NCBI GenBank assembly: GCA_964623915.1 | Contig: CAZUVQ010000068.1 | Coordinates: 1-9,918, forward strand | Direction: 5' to 3' | Length of the DNA: 9,918 bases | DNA from: CAZUVQ01 sp964623915 | GTDB lineage: Bacteria; Bacillota; Clostridia; UMGS1883; UMGS1540 | In this document: piece after piece, positions 1-6,774 of the stretch | Position numbering within the stretch: position 1 is the first letter of the stretch | Layout: the number at the start of each line of letters is the position of its first letter | Translations under genes and position numbers: made by a program | Notes under the pieces: model-generated | What the model saw: only the letters and a program-made list of their open reading frames with translations | Databases searched by the model: none | Told to the model about the DNA's origin: nothing

Positions 1-372
1 AATAAAGAGTTTTTCGAATCAATTTCTCCGCCATTAATAGTAAGTATTGCAGATGACAAGGATACTGTTTGCAAACTTTTATCAATTGCAGAAAAGCTCC
101 CCGAATCTACCTCAGAAATATTCTTTCAATATTCAGAAAAAAACGGTTTATCACCTGCTGAGGCATATCACCTTGAAGGCGAGTTTGTTCCTATTTTACT
201 TGCCGAGGGCCGAATATCAAAAAATGCAGTTTTTCTTTATCCCCCGGGGGTGCCGGTCATTGCACCAGGTCATATAATAGAAAAAGATGTTATTGATTTT
301 ATTAATATCGAAACCGCAGAAGGTACTGCATTTTGCGGTTTAGTAAACGGAAAAATCAATGTTATAAAGTAA
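1..372 (+). CDS. Orn/Lys/Arg decarboxylase family protein, C-terminal part (5' truncated by window)
   Basis: The frame is open from base 1 to the TAA at 370-372 and gives 123 residues. The diagnostic segment is YPPGVPVIAPGHII at about residues 80-93, followed by an acidic helix. This matches the C-terminal domain of the fold-type I PLP enzymes that decarboxylate ornithine, lysine or arginine, where the 'YPPGxPxxxPGE' strand helps form the dimer and active-site region. The usual Glu after PG is His here. The PLP lysine and substrate pocket lie upstream of the window, so the substrate cannot be assigned. The family also includes stand-alone Firmicutes paralogues of unclear activity. A stop followed by a 104-bp gap with its own promoter suggests this is the last gene of an upstream unit, although no clear terminator hairpin follows. 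Confidence 0.85.
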   Translation, partial: NKEFFESISPPLIVSIADDKDTVCKLLSIAEKLPESTSEIFFQYSEKNGLSPAEAYHLEGEFVPILLAEGRISKNAVFLYPPGVPVIAPGHIIEKDVIDFINIETAEGTAFCGLVNGKINVIK

Positions 373-476
373 TGACGGCAAAAATTGTTAAAATGCGCTT
401 TTTTTCTTGAAAAACATCTTTATATGTGGTAAAATATAATTTAATTTAAAAATACAAACATTCGTCGGGGGAATTT
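373..476 (+). other. Intergenic region between decarboxylase and lipoprotein genes
   Basis: A gap of 104 bp. It contains the promoter at 407-435, an AT-rich leader and the ribosome site GGGGGAA (467-473). A T-run at 399-405 (GCGCTTTTTTTC) recalls a terminator tail, but I find no stable stem before it. No small gene or RNA structure is evident. Confidence 0.6.
407..435 (+). promoter_or_regulatory. Sigma-A-type promoter with extended -10, upstream of the lipoprotein gene
   Basis: TTGAAA at 407-412 and TAAAAT at 430-435 are separated by 17 bp. A TG at 427-428 gives an extended -10 (TGGTAAAAT). A second -10-like hexamer, TATAAT at 435-440, overlaps it but would need a 22-bp spacer. Transcription should start near 442-446, leaving a 5' leader of about 30 nt before the ATG at 477. 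It lies in the only gap longer than 70 bp in the window, so it probably drives the lipoprotein and the packed genes that follow. Confidence 0.65.
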
Positions 477-896
477 ATGAAAAAAATTCTGCTCTGTATA
501 TTATCAATTATTTTATTAACGGGTTGCGGTGAAAAAGAAAAAGAGCCGGAAGAAGAAAGAGCTGCCCTAATTCCTAAAAGCTCTACCATTCAGGTGTCTG
601 ATGATGCTAAAAGTTTTATGGTTAAAAATCTTATATCGATAGATATATATGAAATGTATATATGCCCTTTTGGTTCAGTCACTTATAGTGACGACATTCT
701 GGGTAAAAGTATTCTGCCACAAAACGAAACGGCACAGGTTTATTATATCCCTTCAAAGGATTGTGAACTATGGGATGTCAAGATACTTGCGGAGGATGGA
801 AACTACTATATATGGCATGAAGTAACACTTGGCACACCCGGAACTATTGAGCTTTACATAAATGATGGAAATACAACATACTCTCTGAAGGAATGA
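477..896 (+). CDS. Small putative lipoprotein
   Basis: A 139-residue protein with a clear type II signal: Lys2-Lys3, a hydrophobic core at about residues 4-14, and the lipobox L-T-G-C with the lipidated Cys at residue 17. It should be anchored to the outer face of the cytoplasmic membrane. A Glu/Lys-rich linker (about 18-30) leads to a probable all-beta domain of about 100 residues. The pattern NL-x5-IYEMYICP (about 51-63), then DDILG, a predicted loop, WDVKI and DG-x-YYIW, resembles small secreted beta-sandwich domains with an 'N-tG-tI-lYiSPsg ... WG-dlLg ... yDvkv-d-dG' pattern. That similarity is from memory and is not proof of family. The ribosome site GGGGGAA (467-473) is close to the ATG and somewhat atypical. 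The gene follows a promoter directly and is joined to the methyltransferase by a 4-bp gap. Function is unknown. A ligand-binding or envelope stress role is possible but not shown. Confidence 0.75.
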   Translation: MKKILLCILSIILLTGCGEKEKEPEEERAALIPKSSTIQVSDDAKSFMVKNLISIDIYEMYICPFGSVTYSDDILGKSILPQNETAQVYYIPSKDCELWDVKILAEDGNYYIWHEVTLGTPGTIELYINDGNTTYSLKE

Positions 897-900
897 TTAA

Positions 901-1749
901 ATGTATATATCTGACAGTTGGAAAGATTATGAAGTGATAGACACAGCCGACGGCGAAAAGCTTGAACGCTGGGGCGATATTATTTTAAGACGACCTGATC
1001 CACAGGTAATATGGAGAACCTCGGCAGATAAAAAAGCGTGGATAAGCGTCGACGGCCATTACCACCGAAGTAAAAGCGGCGGCGGCAACTGGGAATTTTC
1101 CCGTAAATTGCCGGAACGTTGGACAGTAAAATATAAAAATCTTGAATTTTATGTCCATCCGACAGGCTTTAAACATACCGGATTATTCCCTGAACAGGCA
1201 GTTAACTGGGATTACATTATGCAAAAGGTCTCGGAACGCGGAAAATGCAACGTTTTAAACCTTTTTGCCTATACAGGAGGCGCAACATTGGCTGCGGCAG
1301 CTGCAGGAGCCGATGTTTGCCATGTTGATGCTTCAAAGGGAATGGTTAACTGGGCAAAGGAAAATGCGGCACTTTCAAATTTGTCCGATAAATATATACG
1401 CTTTATTGTGGATGACTGCGAGAAGTTTGTCCGCCGAGAGATTAACCGTAAACACAAGTATGACGGTATTATTATGGACCCACCCTCATACGGCAGAGGC
1501 CCCGGTGGCGAATTGTGGAAAATGGAAGACAAGATTTTCGATTTTGTAAAGCTTTGTTCGGAGCTATTGAGTGATGACCCTGTTTTCTTTATTATAAATT
1601 TATATACAACTGGGCTTGCCCCCACTGTAATTAAAAATATTCTGACTGTGGCTACAGGCAAAAAAGCCGAGGCCGGCGAAATAGGTCTGCCGATTACAAA
1701 ATCGGGTCTGTATCTCCCTTGCGGTGCAACGGGCAGACTGTTAGTTTAG
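901..1749 (+). CDS. Class I SAM-dependent rRNA methyltransferase, RlmI/RlmK-like
   Basis: A 282-residue Rossmann-fold methyltransferase. Motif I for S-adenosylmethionine is NVLNLFAYTGG at 117-127. Next comes an acidic strand end (HVDAS) that binds the ribose, then VDDC as the adenine-contact region. Motif IV is DPPSYGRGP from residue 193. DPPSY/F followed by G-R-G-P-x-G-E-x-W is typical of the COG1092 group, whose characterised members RlmI and the RlmK part of RlmKL modify 23S rRNA at m5C or m7G. The first 80 or so residues form a beta-rich N-terminal region rather than an obvious PUA domain. The exact base modified cannot be read from sequence. The start ATG is preceded by AAGGAA (888-893) inside the end of the lipoprotein gene, and the two genes are 4 bp apart. 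The next gene follows after 16 bp, so it is probably co-transcribed with the ECF transporter genes. Confidence 0.88.
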   Translation: MYISDSWKDYEVIDTADGEKLERWGDIILRRPDPQVIWRTSADKKAWISVDGHYHRSKSGGGNWEFSRKLPERWTVKYKNLEFYVHPTGFKHTGLFPEQAVNWDYIMQKVSERGKCNVLNLFAYTGGATLAAAAAGADVCHVDASKGMVNWAKENAALSNLSDKYIRFIVDDCEKFVRREINRKHKYDGIIMDPPSYGRGPGGELWKMEDKIFDFVKLCSELLSDDPVFFIINLYTTGLAPTVIKNILTVATGKKAEAGEIGLPITKSGLYLPCGATGRLLV

Positions 1750-1765
1750 CTGAAAGGAAAATTCA

Positions 1766-2602
1766 ATGATTAAAGCAGAGAACCTTTGGTTTGAATATGA
1801 AGGCCAGGAGACAAAAAAGGTTGTTCTCAAAGACATTAATATAGAAATACACGACGGCGAGTTTATTGCCGTGTTAGGTCATAACGGCTCGGGAAAATCA
1901 ACCTTTGCAAAACATCTCAACGCAATTTTATTACCTTCCGGCGGAAAAGCCTATGTATACGGTATTGATACCACAGACGAAAAAAAACTTTTTGATGTTA
2001 GAAAACAAGTTGGCATGGTTTTTCAAAATCCTGATAACCAAATTGTTGCGACGGTTGTTGAAGAAGATGTTGCATTCGGACCTGAAAATTTAGGGATACA
2101 GCCAAATGAAATCCGCAGAAGGGTTGATGAATCCCTTGCGGCAGTTGATATGACTGATTTTTCTAAAAGCGCACCTCACAATCTTTCAGGCGGTCAGAAG
2201 CAAAGGGTTGCCATTGCCGGAATACTTGCCATGAAACCATCCTGTATTGTTCTTGATGAGCCTACCGCAATGCTTGACCCATCGGGAAGGCGCGAGGTTC
2301 TTACTACCATAAGCCGCCTTAATAAAGAATCGGGAATTACTATTATCCTTATTACTCATTATATGGATGAGGCTGCAATGGCTGACCGTGTTATTGTTAT
2401 GACTGAAGGGAAAATCTGTATGGACGATATTCCTGCAAATATATTTACCAAACGTGATAAACTTAAGAGCTACGGGCTTGATGTCCCCCAGGTTACAGAG
2501 CTAATGTATCAGCTTAAAAAAGCAGGATTACCTGTAAACGACAGAGTTATTAATACTGAGGATTGTATCAACGAGCTATCCACTCTTCTTTCTCAAAAAT
2601 AA
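1766..2602 (+). CDS. ecfA1: Energy-coupling factor transporter ATPase EcfA1 (CbiO-type)
   Basis: A 278-residue ABC ATPase with all nucleotide-binding motifs: Walker [10 protein letters not shown] (38-46), Q-loop Gln87 in FQNPDNQ, signature LSGGQ (140-144), Walker B IVLDEP (161-166, catalytic Glu165), D-loop near Asp171, and the switch His198 in THYMDEA. The [25 protein letters not shown] stretch is characteristic of ECF ATPases rather than other ABC importers. With EcfA2 it forms the heterodimeric motor on the cytoplasmic side of EcfT, hydrolysing ATP to topple a vitamin- or metal-loaded S component across the membrane. It is followed by ecfA2 after 21 bp. The ribosome site is AAAGGA (1753-1758). 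The length is usual for the family. No S component is encoded nearby, so the module is the shared (group II) type. Confidence 0.96.
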   Translation: MIKAENLWFEYEGQETKKVVLKDINIEIHDGEFIAVLGHNGSGKSTFAKHLNAILLPSGGKAYVYGIDTTDEKKLFDVRKQVGMVFQNPDNQIVATVVEEDVAFGPENLGIQPNEIRRRVDESLAAVDMTDFSKSAPHNLSGGQKQRVAIAGILAMKPSCIVLDEPTAMLDPSGRREVLTTISRLNKESGITIILITHYMDEAAMADRVIVMTEGKICMDDIPANIFTKRDKLKSYGLDVPQVTELMYQLKKAGLPVNDRVINTEDCINELSTLLSQK

Positions 2603-2623
2603 TTTAACCGTAAGGATAAAAAA

Positions 2624-3481
2624 ATGATTGAACTTAAAAATGTAAGTTACACGTATTCACCCGACAGTCCTTTTGAGGCAACTGCCGTTAAAGATGTTTC
2701 ATTAACAATTGAAAACGGAAAATTTTACGGTCTTATCGGTCATACGGGCTCAGGAAAAACTACTCTCGTTCAGCTTATGATGGGGCTTTTAAAGCCAACA
2801 CAAGGATACATATTAATAGACGGCGTTTCCGTTACTGAAAAATCCATGAAAACCCGTGATATCGCAAGAAAAATCGGGCTTGTTTTTCAGTATCCCGAAT
2901 ATCAGCTTTTCGAGGAAACAGTGTTTGATGATGTTGCATTCGGTCCAAAAAATTTAGGTTTTTCGGAATCTGAAATTAAAAATCGTGTTGAAAGCGCATT
3001 AACGCTTGTAGGGATAGGAAAAGAACTATATTCTGTCTCCCCCTTTGAGCTTTCGGGAGGACAGAAAAGGCGTGTTGCTATTGCAGGCACAATTGCAATG
3101 GAACCCGGTACGCTAATTCTTGATGAACCAACTGCCGGGCTTGACCCTTTGGGTCGTGATGACATTTTAAATGAAATTAAAAAACTTCACAATGAACGAA
3201 AAACTACTGTTGTGTTGGTTTCTCACAGTATGGAGGATGTTGCAAAGGTAGCAGAAGATGTTATTGTTATGAATCATGGAACTCCGGCATTTTGTGGCAG
3301 CGTAGGAGATGTTTTTTCACGCTCACAGGAGCTAATAAAAATGGGTCTTTGTGTTCCGCAGATAAGCCTTGTTATGAATTCGCTTCGTGAGAAGGGCTTT
3401 GATATAGATAAGAATATTTTCACTGTTGAAAAGGCTTTTGACGTTATTATGAAAAAAAGAGGGGGTAAACTCAATGCTTAA
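2624..3481 (+). CDS. ecfA2: Energy-coupling factor transporter ATPase EcfA2
   Basis: A 285-residue ABC ATPase paralogous to the preceding gene. Motifs: Walker A GHTGSGKTT (39-47), Q-loop Gln89 in FQYPEYQLFEETV, signature LSGGQ (143-147) followed by KRRVAIAG, Walker B LILDEP (164-169, Glu168), D-loop at Asp174, and switch His201 in VSHSMEDV. FQYPEYQLFEETV in place of the FQNPDNQ of EcfA1 is the classic mark of EcfA2 and assigns the two subunits. It pairs with EcfA1 and docks on the EcfT coupling helices. The ribosome site is AAGGAT (2612-2617). Its last codons overlap the ATG of ecfT by 8 bp, so translation of the two is likely coupled. It ends with a basic C-terminal tail, consistent with a complete gene. 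Confidence 0.96.
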   Translation: MIELKNVSYTYSPDSPFEATAVKDVSLTIENGKFYGLIGHTGSGKTTLVQLMMGLLKPTQGYILIDGVSVTEKSMKTRDIARKIGLVFQYPEYQLFEETVFDDVAFGPKNLGFSESEIKNRVESALTLVGIGKELYSVSPFELSGGQKRRVAIAGTIAMEPGTLILDEPTAGLDPLGRDDILNEIKKLHNERKTTVVLVSHSMEDVAKVAEDVIVMNHGTPAFCGSVGDVFSRSQELIKMGLCVPQISLVMNSLREKGFDIDKNIFTVEKAFDVIMKKRGGKLNA

Positions 3482-4271
3482 GGATATCACCCTCGGACAG
3501 TATTATCCCGGCTCATCAATTATACACAGAATGGATCCACGAATAAAAATAATTTGGACTATTTTTTATATAATTCTTCTTTTCTTTGTTACTGATTTTG
3601 CCGGATTTGCAGTTTATATTGTGTTTACTGCTATTATAATATTAAAATCAAAAATAAAAATAAGATTTATAATTAAAGGCCTTCGCCCTATTTTGTTTTT
3701 ATTGCTTTTTACTTCTGTAATTAACGTATTTATGACAGGCGAAACAGTGCTTTTTAAAATCGGACCTCTGAAAGCTACTTATGAAGGTGTGCTTTTCGCT
3801 TTTTATATGGTACTAAGGCTTGTTCTTCTTGTTATGGGAACTTCACTTTTAACCTTTACCACATCCCCCATTATGCTAACAGACGGGATTGAAAGGCTTT
3901 TATCACCATTTTCAAAAATTGGTGTGCCTGCACATGCAATTGCTATGATGATGACAATAGCCATAAGATTTATTCCAACAATCTTAGAGGAAACTGACAA
4001 AATAATGAAAGCACAGTCCTCGAGAGGCGCAGATTTTGAAAGCGGAAACATTTTAAGACGTGCAAAGGCGATGACTCCTTTGCTTATCCCTCTTTTTGTC
4101 AGTGCTTTCAGAAGGGCGGATGAGCTTGCAACTGCAATGGAATGTCGCTGTTACCATGGCGGAGAGGGTAGAACAAGGCTTCGTCAGCTTAAAATAACAC
4201 GTGAAGACATAATTGCACTTTGCGTAATTCCCATACTGCTTGCTCTTATTATCGGGACGAAAATTTTGTGA
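3474..4271 (+). CDS. ecfT: Energy-coupling factor transporter transmembrane protein EcfT
   Basis: A 265-residue integral membrane protein, the scaffold joining the EcfA1/A2 motor to interchangeable S components. Family features are the N-terminal GQYYPGSSIIHRMDPR (8-23), several hydrophobic segments (about 24-57, 66-88, 105-130) and a final one at about 244-262. Between them lies a cytoplasmic coupling region with amphipathic helices: KAQSSRGADFE (179-189) and AMECRCYHGGEGRT (221-234). These hold the two 'Ala-Arg-Gly' motifs that contact the ATPases, which read Ser-Arg-Gly (183-185) and Cys-Arg-Cys (224-226) here, with both arginines kept. The start lies inside the end of ecfA2, with a GAGGGGG ribosome site from 3459. 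The downstream truA start is 13 bp past the stop. No substrate-specific subunit is present, so the cargo cannot be inferred. Confidence 0.95.
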   Translation: MLKDITLGQYYPGSSIIHRMDPRIKIIWTIFYIILLFFVTDFAGFAVYIVFTAIIILKSKIKIRFIIKGLRPILFLLLFTSVINVFMTGETVLFKIGPLKATYEGVLFAFYMVLRLVLLVMGTSLLTFTTSPIMLTDGIERLLSPFSKIGVPAHAIAMMMTIAIRFIPTILEETDKIMKAQSSRGADFESGNILRRAKAMTPLLIPLFVSAFRRADELATAMECRCYHGGEGRTRLRQLKITREDIIALCVIPILLALIIGTKIL

Positions 4272-4275
4272 GGAG
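4271..4275 (+). promoter_or_regulatory. Ribosome binding site that sets the TTG start of truA
   Basis: AGGAG at 4271-4275 overlaps the last base of the ecfT stop and lies 9 nt before TTG at 4285. The in-frame upstream TTG at 4240 lies inside ecfT and lacks a comparable ribosome site, and a start there would add 15 residues unlike any TruA N terminus. Confidence 0.75.
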
Positions 4276-4284
4276 CTGTGTGCT

Positions 4285-5025
4285 TTGGATAAACAAAACA
4301 TCCGCATAGATCTTATGTATGACGGGACTGCCTATCATGGGTATCAACACCAAAAAAATGCTGTAACAATACAAGAATGCCTTGAAACGGCAATTAATAA
4401 AATAACAGGTGAAGCGGTAACTGTTACCGGCTGTGGGAGAACTGATGCCGGCGTTCATGCAAAAGGCTATGTGGCAAACTTTTTTTCAGATACAAAAATT
4501 CCGGTGGCAAGGCTGCCTCTTGCAATTAATGCTTATTTAAATAACGATATAAGGGTTAAAAGTGCAAAATATGTTCCTTCTGATTTTCATGCAAGATTTT
4601 CGGCTAAAAAGAAAACATATTCATATAAAATAATAAACAAACCTGTTTCTGATGTTTTTTTACGCAAATTTGCCTGGTTTTATCCCGTTAAGCTGGATTA
4701 TGAGAAAATGCAAAGTGGTGCAAAATTTGTGTTGGGAAAACATGATTTTTCAGCATTCATGGCTGAGGGTTCACCTGTTAAATCCACTGTTAGAACAGTT
4801 TTTGAGCTTAATTTATATAATGAAGATGATATAATAACAATCGATATTACGGCCGATGGTTTTTTGTACAATATGGTCAGAATTATTGTAGGAACTCTTG
4901 TATATTGCGGAAACGGAAAAATTGAACCGGGTAATGTACCCCGGATAATCAGTTCCAAAAACCGTGTTCTTGCCGGAGTAACAGCTCCACCGGAAGGACT
5001 TATGCTTAAAGAGGTTTTTTATTAA
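4285..5025 (+). CDS. truA: tRNA pseudouridine(38-40) synthase TruA
   Basis: From the TTG at 4285 the product is 246 residues, close to the usual bacterial TruA length. It isomerises uridine to pseudouridine at positions 38-40 of the tRNA anticodon stem. Visible motifs are YDGTAYHGYQHQ (12-23), CGRTDAGVHA (50-59) with catalytic Asp54, ARFSAKKKTYSYKI, HDFSAF, TVRTV, FLYNMVRIIVGTL and the C-terminal APPEGLMLKEVFY. The family normally has Trp in GWQ of the first motif, and here it is Tyr20. There is no ATG in the N-terminal region, and the TTG is supported by AGGAG at 4271-4275. In Firmicutes truA commonly follows ecfT, and that order is kept here. The usual next genes rplM and rpsI are absent, and a DUF5711-like gene follows after 20 bp. 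Confidence 0.95.
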   Translation: MDKQNIRIDLMYDGTAYHGYQHQKNAVTIQECLETAINKITGEAVTVTGCGRTDAGVHAKGYVANFFSDTKIPVARLPLAINAYLNNDIRVKSAKYVPSDFHARFSAKKKTYSYKIINKPVSDVFLRKFAWFYPVKLDYEKMQSGAKFVLGKHDFSAFMAEGSPVKSTVRTVFELNLYNEDDIITIDITADGFLYNMVRIIVGTLVYCGNGKIEPGNVPRIISSKNRVLAGVTAPPEGLMLKEVFY

Positions 5026-5045
5026 ACACGAATGGGGAGAAAAAC

Positions 5046-6167
5046 ATGGGTAAGGTAATAAATATAAAAAGAAAAAACAGTAAACAAATCATTCTTGTTC
5101 TTGCAGTGCTTTTCATTGCAACGGCTGCTCTTGTTTACATAAATCTTGTCCACAGTGCCTATTCAAAAATTCTTTACCTTGATAATACTTCCATAATGAG
5201 CCTTGAGGAGTCCACATATATATTCGGAAAAACCACAGAAGGAATTATTGCCTGTGGTCAGGATGGGCTCACCTGTATAAATAAAAACGGTAATATATTA
5301 TGGAAGTATTCACATTCCATCAATAACCCAATGCTGTCATGTGCAGGTGCCTATTCGCTTTTCACTGATGTGGACGGCACTGAGTGTGTTCTTGTTTTTT
5401 CAGGAAAAGAAATTTTCCGTTATAAATCACCATATGAAATAACATCAGCAAAGGTTAATAAATCAGGGTATTTCACAGTTGTATCAAAAGAGCGCGGATA
5501 TAAATCTCGTATTGCAGTTATAAGCCCTTCCGGCGAAGAGGTATATATATGGCACTCAGCAAATTATTACATTATTGATTCAATGTGTGACAACAACTGT
5601 CGTAGTATGTTTGTATCTGTTCTTGATTCGGACAATACTACCGATATGTATAAATTGCTTTATTTTTCATTTGACGAAACAGAACCAAAAGTTTTAGACA
5701 TCGGCAGTAACAATCTTATTGCCGCCATTGAGTGCCGCGGCAGTAATGTGATTGCTATTGGAGATAAGGGTACTTATTCTTATAATAAAAGTGGAAGAAA
5801 AATATTCGAGATTGATTACAACGGGAGGGGCCTACAGGAATATGCCGTAGGAGACAGCTATATTGCTCTCGGTCTTACAAAAAGCTCAATAGACGGTTAT
5901 TACACAGGCTCTGTACTTGAGGTTTATGGTTTTCAGGGGAAATTGCGCGGTTCTTATGAAATTGCCGATGAAATTTCATTTCTTGATGCAGACAGCAATA
6001 AAGTTTTAGTAAATTCCGAGGATGGTGCATATATATTAAGTGATAGCTGTCACCTTTACGGTAATCTTACCTTTGAAAATGAGGTCAGGGAAGGCTTGAT
6101 TTTTGGTGACGGAAAAAAGCTGATGCTTGTTAATGGTTCAAGCGTCAATATTTATAATTCCAAATAG
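5046..6167 (+). CDS. Membrane-anchored DUF5711-like protein with PQQ-type beta-propeller
   Basis: A 373-residue protein. A basic start (MGKVINIKRKNSKQ) leads into one hydrophobic segment at about 15-35, with no lipobox or signal peptidase I site. It is therefore predicted to be a type II membrane protein with its large domain outside. The rest is a run of beta-strands with recurring hydrophobic-Gly-x-x-G turns and small blades such as GKTTEGIIACGQDGLTCINK and GNILWKYS near 61-90. The pattern of alternating aromatic, Gly and Asp resembles PQQ/WD-like propellers. I recognise the layout as DUF5711, a family common in Clostridia, from overall architecture rather than from a catalytic motif. The ribosome site is GGGGAG (5034-5039). 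The stop overlaps the ribosome site of the CvpA gene, so the two are probably made together. Function is unknown. A scaffolding or envelope-sensing role is inference. Confidence 0.72.
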   Translation: MGKVINIKRKNSKQIILVLAVLFIATAALVYINLVHSAYSKILYLDNTSIMSLEESTYIFGKTTEGIIACGQDGLTCINKNGNILWKYSHSINNPMLSCAGAYSLFTDVDGTECVLVFSGKEIFRYKSPYEITSAKVNKSGYFTVVSKERGYKSRIAVISPSGEEVYIWHSANYYIIDSMCDNNCRSMFVSVLDSDNTTDMYKLLYFSFDETEPKVLDIGSNNLIAAIECRGSNVIAIGDKGTYSYNKSGRKIFEIDYNGRGLQEYAVGDSYIALGLTKSSIDGYYTGSVLEVYGFQGKLRGSYEIADEISFLDADSNKVLVNSEDGAYILSDSCHLYGNLTFENEVREGLIFGDGKKLMLVNGSSVNIYNSK

Positions 6168-6176
6168 GAGGAAGAT

Positions 6177-6764
6177 ATGATAGTTGATATTATTTTGCTC
6201 GCGCTGATAGCACTTGTTGCTTTCTCATGTAAGAAAAAAGGATTGATAAAGTGTGTAATGGGTCTTATCTCTACAGTTCTTGCCATAATTCTGACCTGTG
6301 TATTTAGGCAACCTGCAATAGACGTTATAAAAAAAGCATCATTTTACGACAATATATATAAAGCCGTAAATGACAGGGTTGCCCAAAGCATAAAAACGGA
6401 AAATTTGGGAATTATTAATACTTTGGCGGGAGATGCTGTAAATAAGGGTGCAGGAGTAATTACAGAGTCTGTTATTACCTCTTTGTTATCTATTGTCCTC
6501 TCCATAGTGCTTTTTATTGTAATTATTCTTATACTGAGGATTTTTACAAATGCCATTTCATCTGTGGCAAAACTTCCCGTATTAAATTTCGTAAACTCTC
6601 TGTGCGGTCTATTATGGGGCGGGCTTATCGGTTTAGCTCTGGTATATGCACTATTTGGTGTATGGGCTTATTTCACTTCATATCAGTTACCCCCGTTGCT
6701 TTCAGACAGCACACTTGCAAAATCAATGTTTGAAACAAATTTACTATTGATAATATTTTCTTAG
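6177..6764 (+). CDS. CvpA family (colicin V production-like) membrane protein
   Basis: A 195-residue integral membrane protein with four predicted membrane segments at about 2-17, 26-43, 99-123 and 142-166, and a hydrophilic loop at about 44-98. The third-to-fourth connection KLPVLNFVNSLCGLLWGGLIG (132-152) is the part most typical of CvpA/YtxE-type proteins, where a 'lPllnlvnrllGallGll-G' pattern is usual. The four-helix arrangement and length also fit. CvpA in E. coli is linked to colicin V secretion and envelope tolerance, but the biochemical role is not settled. The AGGAGG ribosome site (6166-6171) overlaps the stop of the DUF5711-like gene. Its own stop overlaps the ribosome site of hslO. 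This arrangement points to co-translation with both neighbours. Confidence 0.8.
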   Translation: MIVDIILLALIALVAFSCKKKGLIKCVMGLISTVLAIILTCVFRQPAIDVIKKASFYDNIYKAVNDRVAQSIKTENLGIINTLAGDAVNKGAGVITESVITSLLSIVLSIVLFIVIILILRIFTNAISSVAKLPVLNFVNSLCGLLWGGLIGLALVYALFGVWAYFTSYQLPPLLSDSTLAKSMFETNLLLIIFS

Positions 6765-6774
6765 GAGCGTTAAA

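Noticed and set aside
47..277. Open frame of 76 codons at the left edge
   Set aside because: It lies in another frame inside the decarboxylase C-terminal coding region, which has a recognisable conserved motif. It has no ribosome site or known features.
378..410. Possible intrinsic terminator after the decarboxylase (T-run at 399-405)
   Set aside because: There is no GC-rich stem immediately before the T-run, only A-rich sequence with weak A-T pairing.
630..670. TA-rich palindromic-looking stretch (TATCGATA and ATATATAT)
   Set aside because: It is inside the lipoprotein coding frame, encodes an Ile/Tyr-rich strand, and shows no repeat structure beyond AT-rich codon use.
1269..1661. Minus-strand 130-codon frame
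   Set aside because: It is the complement of the methyltransferase core, where the plus-strand frame carries SAM motifs. The minus-strand product resembles no protein family and lacks a ribosome site.
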